DNA of 64,000 bases from Hordeum vulgare subsp. vulgare (lineage: Eukaryota > Streptophyta > Magnoliopsida > Poales > Poaceae), in contig NC_058519.1 of the NCBI RefSeq assembly GCF_904849725.1, forward strand, positions 183,261,703-183,325,702. The letters are read 5' to 3'. A program made the position numbers and the translations under genes. Under the pieces are notes generated by a model. The model was given only the letters and a program-made list of their open reading frames with translations. It was not told the DNA's origin and did not search any database. Numbering within the stretch: position 1 is the stretch's first letter; each line of letters starts with the position of its first letter. Below, piece by piece: positions 37,343-48,032 of the stretch.

Positions 37343-37492
37343 CTACAAGTTTTAGGGAGACGTGTCAGTAAAATGGGGGTTTGAATGGTATAGGAAAGTG
37401 GCGAGGGATGTATAAAACCCTAAGTGTAAAGGCTAGGTGAGTTTTTGTCCCATCTGACATCCATGCTACCTAAGGCTTCCTACAGTCAGGAT

Positions 37493-37505
37493 GGCTCTGA
37501 TACCA
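37493..37505 (-). promoter_or_regulatory. PBS of element J
   Basis: The minus strand reads TGGTATCAGAGCC, initiator-Met type, four bases inside the LTR end at 37510. Confidence 0.9.
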
Positions 37506-37509
37506 GCTC

Positions 37510-40201
37510 TGTGGGGACCTCGACTTGTAGGTCGAGATTGCCGAATGCACGTGTATAGCGATCCCATAGATCAATGCTCACTGAACACATAGATACTAAA
37601 TAACACGAGTCTTACATCCATAAATAACGTCTGATATAGATAGGGCCATTATGGCCAAGTCATTACATAAATACGGCTTCGAAAGCCAACACGCCATCGT
37701 ACTACTGAAATGCCGATAACTTGGAGGATAACGTGAAGCCATGCCATGTGCCTTAACCTATAGGCATTTTGACTGGGATGTGTCCTAGATCAGTTAAATA
37801 ACCAGTGGTAAGTGACGACCCACAAGTATAGGGGATCAATCGTAGTCCTTTCGATAAGTAAGAGTGTCGAACCCAACGAGGAGCAGAAGGCTCTGATAAA
37901 CGGTTTTCAGCAAGGTAATAACTGCAAGCACTGAAAGTAGCGGTAACAAGTGATGGTGTAGCGAGGTGAAACGTAACAAGTGAAAAGTAACAAGTAACAA
38001 GTAGTAGCAATGGTGCAGCAAGTGGCCCAATCCCTTTTGTAGCAAGGGACAAGCCTGAACAAAGTCTTATAGGAGGAAAAACGCTCCCGAGGACACACGG
38101 GAATTTCTTTCATGCTAGTTTCAGCATGTTCATGTGATTCGCGTTCGTTACTTTGATAGTTTGATATGTGGGTGGACCGGCGCTTGGGTACTGCCCTTAC
38201 TTGGACAAGCATCCCACTTATGATTAACCCCTCTCGCAAGCATCCGCAACTACGAAAGAAGAATTAAGACAACGTCTAACAATAGCATTAAAATAGTGGA
38301 TCCGAATTAGCCCCTTACGAAGCAACGCATAGACTGGGGTTTAAGCTTCTGTCACTCCAGCAACCCATCATCTACTTACTACTCCCAAATGCCTTCCTCT
38401 AGGCCCAAATATGGTGAACTGATATGTAGTCGACGTTCACATAACACCACTAGAGGAAAAGACAACATACATCATATCAAAATACCGAACGAATACCAAA
38501 CTCACATGACTATTATTAGCATGACTTATCCCATGTCCTCAGGAACAAAAGTAACTACTCACAAAGCATAATCATAATCATGATCGGAGGTGTAATTAAT
38601 AGCATCAAGGATCTGAACATAAACTCTTCCACCAAGTAATCCAACTAGTATCAACTACAAAGAGTAATCAACACTACTAGCAACCTTACAAGTACCAATC
38701 GGAGTAGCGAGAGGAAGATTGGTTACAAGAGATGAACTAGGGATTGGAGAGGAGATGGTGCTGATGAAGATGTTGATGAAGATGCCTGCCCTCCGACGAG
38801 AGGAGTGTTGGTGATGACGATGGCGACGATTTCCCCCTCTGGGAGGGAAGTTTCCCCGGCAGGATCGTCCTGCCGGAGCTCTAGATTGGATCTGCTCAAG
38901 TCCCGCCTCGTGGCGGCGGCGAAACCACGAAAAAGCTCCCGATTGATTTTTTCTGGAACGAAACCCTTCATATAGCAAACGAGGGGGCCAGTGGGCCGTC
39001 AGGGAGCCCACAAGCCTTGTAGCCTCCACCAGGGGGTGGCGGCTACCAGGCTTGTGGCGCCCTGGTAGCTCCCTGATACGTGGAGTTGTGCAGAATAGTG
39101 GACTAAGATTTGCTCCTTTTCTAGTACAGAATTCCAGCTGCCTGAATTCTCCCTCCTCAAATAAACCTTGCAAAATAAGAGAGAAAAGGCATAAATATGG
39201 TACCACAAAGTAATATAACAGCCCATAAAGCAATAAATATCAACATGAAAGCATTATGCAAAATGAACGTATCAGTAAGCCAATGAGTACATTGAATGTA
39301 ATCGCAAGCAACCCATGATGCGGACAAGGCACAATGAAGTATGATATAATTCTAGTATACAGTCTTTGCGGAAAGCAATTTTTTCCTTAAATGCAGTAAC
39401 ATGATCAAGTGCTCGTATGAACATGCATATAAGGTAATTTTTAACCACATGAATAGGTTACAGATATCAACATTCTATACAGAGGGCTGAAAACCTCATG
39501 TTCACCCTCCATGCCAAGTCATGGACTTGTCTCATGTAATGTCTTTCTCGTTCAACACCATTATCACACACACACAGTTGGTCCATGCGAAAACCACTAG
39601 ACGTAGTTTAAGTAGTAGCACCCAACTATTATTGACCATGGACACGACTATTCGAATAGTTTTTACACTCTACAGAGGTTGCACGCTGTACCCACAAGAC
39701 TCGGGGAGCTTCCGTGTCATCCACGACTCACGGTATATAACATACCCGAGGTAAGCACCCGAACAATGCCTTTCCCCTCACGACACTATACAAAGAGTCC
39801 ACTTGGTTGGTACCCAGCCCACATGATGTACATCTTACGAGCCTTGCTCTAGATCGTATCATCCATGCAGGGACCAACGGTATGCCCGGAACCTGTAAAA
39901 ACAACATAGTCGTCCTACCTAGCACGATCACGTTCTGAGAGTGACCATGTCACTCCGTCACTAGTAATATGGGCTCTTCGCTAGCATCGACCAAATTAAT
40001 CAACAAAGCCCTATCCCATAAGGGTATCATGGTCGCGCATGTAAGGTTGGGACGGTCAACAAATCATAAATCTAATCATGTTTCCAAAACCATGCACGCG
40101 AAACCTTTCTTGGTACACCACTTCTTTCTCAAGTGGTCATCCATCTCAACACCTTCACCCTCAGGCATTAGTGGCACCCGACGGGGTTTTCAAAAAATCT
40201 T
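37510..40201 (-). repeat. 5' LTR of element J, inner part, split by solo LTR K
   Basis: LTR sequence at 37510-37812 and 39275-40201, with K between. On the plus strand it starts TGTGGGGACC. The outermost 40 bp or so appear to lie beyond L at about 62413-62453, giving about 1.27 kb in total. No gene is seen in it. Confidence 0.7.
37813..39274 (-). mobile_element. K: solo LTR of an Athila-type gypsy element inside the J LTR
   Basis: 1462 bp, TGACGACCCAC to GAACGTATCA on the plus strand, flanked by exact GTAAG copies at 37808-37812 and 39275-39279. Related in short blocks to the D LTR. No internal sequence. Confidence 0.92.
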
Positions 40202-40915
40202 TGAAAGCACATATGCTCCCTTTGTGATTTTGATAATTCATGACAGCATACATTGTCTCTTGGACTAACACTCATACCTAGATATTTCAGGAAAAGTCCA
40301 TGGAGAGCTATGGCTTAAGGTTTATGTGGAGATACCCCTGGATGCAAGAAAAGAACAATGTTGGCTCAAGCTTCAAGCTATAGGACTCTTCATTTTATAT
40401 TTGTGAGAAATCACTTTTGAGTCCATAGGAAAGCCAATACTATTAAAAGGGGATGAGGTAGTAAAATGAACAGATTTCTCAAATGCTCAAAGTTAGCCAC
40501 CAAAACACTTAGTCATTTTTACCACATATCCACTCTGTCAAGATCCACATTCATAAATTTGGTGTCACCAACATTTTCATATCGGACCCACCGAGTTTGA
40601 CCTTAGACAGAAACCCTAGCCATTCCCACCAAATTGGTGCAACCGAAACCAAGTTGGTGCTACCAAGTTCAGTGTGACCAACATTCTGTTGCCAAGATAC
40701 AAAAAATCGGAATTTCCGAGTTTGGGTATCGGTGCCATCGAGTTTGGCCATATGACCGTTATTCACCTTTTCGGTGCCGCCAAGTTTGATATGTCGGTCT
40801 CACCGAGATTCGAAAGTTCACACCTTCCTACTAATCAGTACCACCGAATTTTCAACTTTGGTGTCACCGAGTATGCCCTTTTTTGTGCAACGGTTGGATT
40901 TTGGCTGCTGCCTAT

Positions 40916-41908
40916 TGATACGTCTCCAACGTATCTATAGTTTTTGATGGTTAAATGATATTATCTTGTCAAACTTTGGATGTTTTGCATGCCTTTTATT
41001 TATGTTTTGGGACTAACTTATTAACTCAGTGCCAAGTGCCAGTTCCTGTTTTTTCCATGTTTTTGACCCCTTTCAGAGGAGATTTTGAAACGGAGTCCAA
41101 ACGGAAGAAAATCCCCGAAAAGATTTTTTTGGAACGGAAGAAGATCGGGCACCTTGGGAGCCAAGGAAGCGGGGCCCCAGGAGCCCCACAAGCCCCCACC
41201 CCGCGGCCAGGGGAGGCCGCACCATCCAGGCTTGTGGCCCCCCTGAGCGTCCCCTGACCTAGGGGTTGCACCTATATATTCCCTAAAAATCCCAAAAAAA
41301 TCAGGAGATCATCGAAAGTACTTTTCCGCCGCCGCAAGCTTCTGCCTCTGCAAGATCACATTTGGGGCACGTTCTGGTGCCCTGCCGGAGGGGGAATTTG
41401 GACACGGAGGACTTCTTCATCAACACCATGACCTCTCCGATGATGCGTGAGTAGTTCACCATAGACCTACGGGTCCATAGTTAGTAACTAGATGGCTTCT
41501 TCTCTCTCTTGGATCTTCAATACAAAGTTCTTCATGATCCTCATGGAGATCTATCCGATGTAATCTTCTTTTGCGGTGTGTTTGTCGAGATCCGATGAAT
41601 TGTGGATTTATGATCAGATTATCTATGAATCTTATTTGATTTTCTTCTGATCTCTCTTATGCATGATTTCGTATCCTTGTAATTCTCTTAGAGTTGTGGG
41701 TTTTGTCTGGCCAACTAGATCTATGATTCTTGCAATGGGAGAAGTGCTTGGTTTTGGGTTCATACCATGCGGTGACCTCTCCCAGTGACAGAAGGGGTAG
41801 CGAGGCACGCATCGTGTTGTTGCCATCAAGGGTAAAAAGATGGGGTTTTCATCATTGGTTTGAGTTTATCCCTCTACATAATGTCATCTTGCTTAAAGAG
41901 TTACTCTG
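40916..41908 (+). repeat. 5' LTR of element B, first part
   Basis: Starts TGATACGTCTCCAACG and matches 60123 onwards. It is cut by element N after 41908 and resumes at 54564. Confidence 0.92.
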
Positions 41909-42444
41909 TGTCGTGGGTATAAGTCTGACAGTAGAAGTACAGGGTACGGAAGTATATGGGCACAGCCTTAGCTACGGCGAGGATGTATGAGTTCAGGCCC
42001 CTCTACGTGGAGGTAAAAGCCCTACGTCTCAGTGCTCTCGGGAGCTTTGTGTCGAGTGTATTGGGGGATTACAGCAAGTGCCAACCCCTGTACCATTGGT
42101 GAAGGGCGCCTTATATAGAGTGCGCTGCCCTTCATAATGGTCCGGTGGACAGGGGTGGAGTAGTGGCGAGTAAACGCTGGCGTTACTGGTAACGTAAGCC
42201 TTAAATGCTAGTTATGGTGTATGAAAACGTATGACCATTGCCCTCCTAGGAGGTTACGATGTACAGAGTGGATTCCAGTCGGTACGTTAGATATGCTCCG
42301 AGTGGATCGCCGCCGACTGGATGATGGGGGGCGTCCTTAGTTTAGTCGGAACTGTCTAAGGGCCTTGTCCCCTATGAAGGGTAGTCCTTGGGTAGAACCT
42401 ATAGGGCAGACCTATGACCCTACCCTGGGACTATAACCCCATCA
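41909..42444 (-). repeat. 3' LTR of element N
   Basis: 536 bp, TGTCGTGGGTATAAG to AACCCCATCA on the plus strand. It keeps a TATA-like box (minus strand CTATATAAGG) at 42110-42119. Confidence 0.95.
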
Positions 42445-42967
42445 TTAGTCCCCGAATGGATCGGGGTTGGAACGATGAAGTGAAGTCCGGAGTTTGGAGC
42501 CGACTGGTATTGAGGTGATCTTAGCGTTGTCTGCCTCGATCAATTTTATCTTTGCGGCTAGTGATCCGAGTGAATATGCAAGCGAAACGAACCGTGAGGG
42601 ACCGATTGCTTCCACGGAATCTTTCGACGTGACCGGTCATACTGACAGCGCCGGATTTTCCGGGATCCACAAATTTCGGTTGCTGCGCGCTCAACGGGGA
42701 TGACGACATCGCCATCGAGTAGATTTCATCTCCTCGATTACCGCGCCGCGATCTTCTCCACAAATCTTGCAGCAGCCGGTTGGGAGGATATGATCTTGGG
42801 CCCACCTGTAGGTGACTCAGTCGAAGGCCTATTAAAGCCTTCCCGGCGGACCTTCCTGTTGCGCTACTCGTCCTCCTCCCATTGATCTCCCCCCCCCCCC
42901 CCGCAACTCCCTACACACCTCAAGCCACCTCCTTCCCCTCCTCCTCTGCGGATCCATCGCCCCCGCC
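42445..42967 (+). promoter_or_regulatory. PPT of N and putative promoter/5' UTR of the antisense gene
   Basis: Next to the LTR, 42445-42457 reads ATTCGGGGACTAA on the minus strand, the likely PPT of N. On the plus strand a TATTAAAG box at about 42829-42836 and a C-rich stretch with a run of 14 C (42889-42902) precede the antisense gene's first ATG at 42968. The promoter assignment is inference. Confidence 0.5.
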
Positions 42968-45900
42968 ATGATGAAGGGGGAGACCAGCAAGCTCGAGGCG
43001 AAGAAGAAGAAGAAGGGGCGGCCTCCACTCAGCGGCGGCAGCGGGCGTTGCCGGCGGGCTGGATCCAGGGGGACTTCCTCCCCTCCACGGTGAGGGAGAA
43101 CGACGTGCTGGAGCTGGTGGAGCACGACATGGTCGTCAACAAGTCTTGGAGGCTGCCGGAAGGCGAGATGGAGCCGGCGCCGAAGGAGGGGGAGCGCGTT
43201 CTGCTGCTCAACCACGTGGCCAGAGGTTTCTCCCTGCCTCCCCATCCTTTCTTCCGAGGTATCATGAATTACTTCGGGGCACAGCTCCATCACTTTCCGC
43301 TGAATGCGATAGCTCATCTTTCCGCATTCATCACCCTCTGCGAGTGCTTCATAGGATGTCCTCCCCACTGGGGGCTCTTCAAATATGTTTTCTCGGCTAG
43401 ATCTCAAACAGTTAAGAAGGTTAGCCAGTCTGATGATAAGACACACATCCTCCAGCTCTGCGGGGGTTTAGGATTTTAGAAGAAAATGAAAAGTAGTTAT
43501 CCCTCCCTTCAGCTATCTGAGTCGGTTCGGAACTGGCAATCGTCCTGGTTCTATTGCCAGGACATTGCCTGGACGAATGCTTCGAGTGGGTTACCACCCT
43601 TCAGTTTAGACCATCCGGGCCCTCCCAGGAAGCTAGCGCTCTCTAAGGGAGAAAGAACCCAGATCCAGCCTTTGATCGACCCGCTGATAGCCGTCGTCCG
43701 GAAGGGAGTCACCGGCATGGACCTGTTGGAGACTTTTCTGGGTCGACGCATCCAGCCGCTCCAGGCCCGAGACCACGCAATGTGACATTACACGGGGCCT
43801 TCAGATACCACTCGGTCCCATCCTGAAGACGTGAGCAAGGAGACCGTGAGTGCGTGGGTCCGCAGCATCACGAGCACATGTGATAACCCCGTGGGAGCTC
43901 GGCGGGTGAAGGCCTTCTGCGCCCAAAATCCTCCTCCGAATGAGGTGAGTACATGTTGTCGAGTACTTTTAACCTTCTCAGTTTTATTGATTTTCTTGTC
44001 TCGCTGACTGACGTTGCCGACTGTGTTTTGTGCAGGAGTGCACGAACTGGCATTCTACATCTCAAATGGGAATCCGGTCGAGGAAGAAGAAGGCAACATG
44101 GAGGGTAGCAGGGTAGTGCCGAGTACGTATCTGACAGTAGGGAGACGGAGGAGGAAACATAAGAGGAGGAAGAGGAGAGTGAAGAGCAGAGCTCGTCACC
44201 CTCACCACCAGAACACCGAACCAAGCACCGTCATGACCCTGCTGTTCCGCCGGCTCCTCCCGTGGGCCCGAGTGCTCAGAGTGTGAAGAGAACCAGGGGT
44301 TCTTCTGCCGAGCCCGTGGATCAGCTGTCCAAGGTGGCTAAACCCAGCGGGTCTAAACCTCGGAAAGCTTTGCCCCGGATGAGGATCGCTGTTCCGGTCG
44401 CCTCAGCGTAAGTATCTTTGCTCTTCCATCTTCCTTCAGTATCTGATTGGACTCTTCTTTTGGGAATTCATGTTTACTCGTCGAATGGATTTTACTCAAC
44501 AGAGCTGCTACCTCCGCCACCTCTCTGCCGCGTCAGGGTGACGATCCCATGGACACTGATAACACCGCCACGTCCCAGCAAGGTACGTTGTCACGACTCC
44601 GAGAGTTGTATTACCGTTTCGCGAGTGCTGTCTTTGATCTTGATCTTTTTCTGTATTTTTATTTTGTTCAGTCGGGCTTCCTTCGGAGGTGATCCATCTG
44701 GACGACGACGACCAAAGGAGGTCGGAACCAGCTTTGGCACCTGTCCTTAGGGTTATCCAACCTACTGCCAACCCCGCCATGAGCGTGCCGCCGACTGAGA
44801 CGGTGGTCGTCACGGCGGAACCGATTGGAGCAGAGCTCGGGATGCCCAGGGAGCTTGGGATACCTAGGGCGCCTTCTGCCACGCCGGGTCCGTCGACTGT
44901 TCAATATGATGCCCGACGCCTCCCAGAAGATCAAGTAGGAGCTGCCAAGGACGCCATGGTACAAGTGGAGCTGATGGTGGGCGAAGCCAAGGGAGCATAT
45001 GACTCTGTTGCGTCCATGTACAAGAAGAGCTTGGAGCTTCGGGATGACATTCGAGTAAGTGCGCTAGTAAGTGTTTACATTCCTCTTGGTGCCCACTGGG
45101 GGTTTTGGCGAGACACTCGGATACAGTAGGTTAATTTTCCAGTGGGTTCACTCCGAGTGAATCCAGTGGGTGTAGTCCCCGAGACTTATGCCGAGTGCTT
45201 GCACCGGCAGTTGTCTTTATATGTATTTTCCGTAATCTCTACAGATCAGAGCTGATCTGCCCGAATGGTACCAGTGGGGGCACGCCGAGTGCACCCACTG
45301 GGTGTAGTCCCCGAGAGTAGTGTTACTCGGGTCGAGTAAGAGTAATCTCATAGTGTTGTTGGTTTGCTATGGAGCTCAATGGGACCGACCTGTTCGAGCT
45401 TCATACCAGTGGGTTCTCTCTCAGTGAACCCACTCGGTGTAGTCCCCGAGACCACTGTCGATTGCTTGCATCGGCAGGGGTCTGAAGAATCTGTCGAGAC
45501 TTTTTCCTTGTTGAACCTGGCTGATCCTCCCTTTGTGTCTTTCTGACAGAAGGCTTGTGAAATGGGATCGGCCTATAATGCTCTGAAGGCTGAGAAGACT
45601 CAACTTGCTGCCGACTTGGAGGTAGTTGCGAATGATCTGGCTGGCATGAAGAAGGCTCTCGCTGAACAAGAAGTATGGGGACTAACAAGGTACTGCTAGC
45701 CGAGGTAGAAAAAATGAAGAAGGAGAGATCTGAATGGATGGGCCAGCTGAAGTTAATGAACGCTCGGTGCAAAGCGCAGGAGAACTACGTCGGTGACTGG
45801 GCGAAGAAGATGGTCGCACTACTTGGTGGTAAGTTGCTTGCCGAGTGCTTTTTGACTTTGGATTTCACTCCGCGCTTATTTTCTCCCTGTCTTTTCTTTG

Positions 45901-46385
45901 TAGATTTCTGTCGGGACGTTGAAGCCGAGAGCGCCGAAATTGAACGGTCGCTTGGGCAACCAAATGTTTCACTCTGTGATGAAGCTAATCGGGACATGTT
46001 CCGATTGAATTCCCGCCTTAACAAGGTGGATCCTTTCATTGGTCGCCTGAGAGAAGTTGTCGGCCGAATTGACAAAGAGTTGTGGCCTGAAGATGAATCC
46101 CGGAATGAGATAGAGGGGTTGATGACTCGACTGGAGGATGTTCCAAGCAGAGTGCAGGCATGGAAGAAGTCTGCCGCTCGGTGTGGCGCGGACGTGGCGC
46201 TGTCTCTGGTCCGAGTGCATTGTAAGGAAGCCCGCGAAGACAAGCTCAAGACGTTGCAGGTCGCCAACGCCAAGAAGTTTCGATTTGAAGTCTTCATGAA
46301 GACCTTCCTCGACACGGCCACTCAGATTGCAGATGGGATCGAGATCGACACCTTCGTGGAGCCTGCCAGCCCCGGCGATGCTTGA
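42968..46385 (+). pseudogene. Antisense gene of element N: six exons, gypsy-transposon-associated protein (PF04195-like)
   Basis: Proposed exons are 42968-43944, 44036-44407, 44503-44582, 44672-45054, 45550-45828 and 45904-46385. Each intron has GT-AG ends with good plant consensus, such as GAG|GTGAGT and TTGTGCAG|G, and coding phase is kept across junctions. Exon 1 encodes the domain filed in Pfam as Transposase_28 (PF04195; GWIQGDFLPSTV, FSLPPHPFFRGIMNYFGAQL), which has no proven activity. Later exons encode an acidic, Ser/Pro-rich linker and a long coiled coil ending SPGDA. Damage: a frameshift near 43018, TAG at 43477, TGA at 43783, shifts within exon 2, and a frameshift near 45672. Confidence 0.75.
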
Positions 46386-46603
46386 TTGACTTTATGCTGA
46401 ACGCGCATTTACCTCGGTATGCCAAGTGGAATTTGTATTAAACTTTGGCCACTGCTGTTGCCCGGTACATTCGTGGCTCGGTGTGGATAAACTTGATTCA
46501 CACCGAGTCGACTCATCGTTGAACTCAATTTGAATTCGAACCGGATCTTTTGCTTTTCTTTCGCTGAGTTCTTTTCACACGATTTTGGCTCATGGTTTTT
46601 GTT
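46386..46603. other. Spacer between the antisense gene stop and the tandem array
   Basis: About 220 bp with no ORF; probable 3' UTR of the antisense gene. Confidence 0.5.
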
Positions 46604-47938
46604 TAGGCGACTCAGCTAAGCCTCCGAGTGTAACTTGTCTGCCCACTCGGAGGAAGCTTTTTACTTAGGCAACTCTGGTTCGCAGCTAAGTCTCCGAGTG
46701 TGACTTGAAATGCACACTCGGAGCAAGTTGTTTACTTAGGCGACTCTTAGTCGCAGCGAAGTCTCCGAGTGTGACTTTTGGTGCACACTCGGAGTTAGCT
46801 TTTACTTAGGCGACTCTGGATCGCAGCTAAGTCCCCGAGTGTGACTTTTGGTGCACACTCGGAGCGAGTTGTATAATTAGGCGACTCTGGGTCGCAGCTA
46901 AGTTCCCGAGTGTGACTTTTTCCGCACACTCGGAGCAAGTTGTTTACTTAGGCGACTCTGGGTCACAACTAAGTCCCCGAGTGTGACTTTTGGTGCACAC
47001 TCGGAGCAAGTTGTTTACTTAGGCGACTCTGGGTCACAGCTAAGTCCCCGAGTGTGACTTTTGGTGCACACTCGGAGCAAGTTGTTTACTTAGGCGACTC
47101 TGGGTCACATCTAAGTCCCCGAGTGTGACTTTTTGTGCGCACTCGGAGCGAGTTGTTTACTTAGGTGACTCTGGGTCGTAGCTATGTCTCCGAGTGTGAC
47201 TTTTGGTGCACACTCGGAGCAAGTTGTTTACTTAGGCGTCTCTGGGTTGCAGATAAGTCTCCGAGTGTGACTTTTGGTGCACACTCGGAGCAAGTTGTTT
47301 ACTTAGGCGACTCTGGGTCACAGCTAAGTCTCCGAGTGTGGCTTTTGGTGCACACTCGGAGCAAGTTGTTTACTTAGGCGACTCTGGGTCACAGCTAAGT
47401 CCTCGAGTATGGCTTTTTGTGCACACTCGGAGCAAGTTGTTTACTTTGGCGACTCTGGGTCGCAGCTAAGTCCCCGAGTATGGCTTTTGGTGCACACTCG
47501 GAGTTAGTTTTTTACTTAGGCGACTCTGGGTCGCAGTTATGTCCCCGAGTGTGACTCTTGGTACACACTTGGAGCGAGTTGTTTAGTTACACGACTCTGG
47601 GTCGCTGCTAAGTCCCCGAGTGTGACTATTGGTACACACTCGGAGCGAGTTGTTTACTTAGGCGACTCTGGGTCGTATCTAAGTCCCCGAGTGTGACTCT
47701 TGGTACACACTCGGAGCGAGTTGTTTACTTAGGCGACTCTGGGTCGCAGCTAAGTCCCCGAGTGTGACTCTTGGTACACACTCGGAGCGAGTTGTTTACT
47801 TAGGCGACTCTGGGTCGCAGCTAAGTCCCCGAGTGCGACTTTTGGTGCACACTCAGAGCAAGTTTTTTACTTAGGCGACTCTGGGTCGCAGCTAAGTCCC
47901 CGAGTGTGACTTTTGGTGCACACTCTGAGCAAGGTTTT
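46604..47938. repeat. Tandem array of about nineteen 71-bp units inside element N
   Basis: Successive GCGACTC landmarks fall 71 bp apart for most of the array (for example 46952, 47023, 47094). The first three units are slightly shorter. Each unit holds two inverted repeats: CCGAGTGTG and CACACTCGG around a loop of about 10 bases, and an ACTTAG-GCGAC / GTCGC-CTAAGT pair. Open frames in it are by-products of the repeat. Confidence 0.92.
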
Positions 47939-48032
47939 TAGACCGGAGTCTGCAAACGCGGAAGAATTTTGAATCGGATCCGCTTTGTATTACTTCGATG
48001 ACATTTGTTCTTTGCATTGTCTCCGTTGGCGG

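Noticed and set aside
42889..42902. Runs of C or G (42889-42902, 57871-57883, 62388-62398) as biological signals
   Set aside because: Homopolymers of this length vary by slippage and sequencing error; no function can be claimed.
47165..47377. A 70-codon ORF in the tandem array
   Set aside because: It is the repeat unit read in one frame, since 71 bp times 3 cycles through frames; there is no start context or homologue.
46604..47938. CRISPR-like array
   Set aside because: Whole 71-bp units are repeated with no unique spacers, inside a plant retrotransposon. It is an ordinary tandem array.
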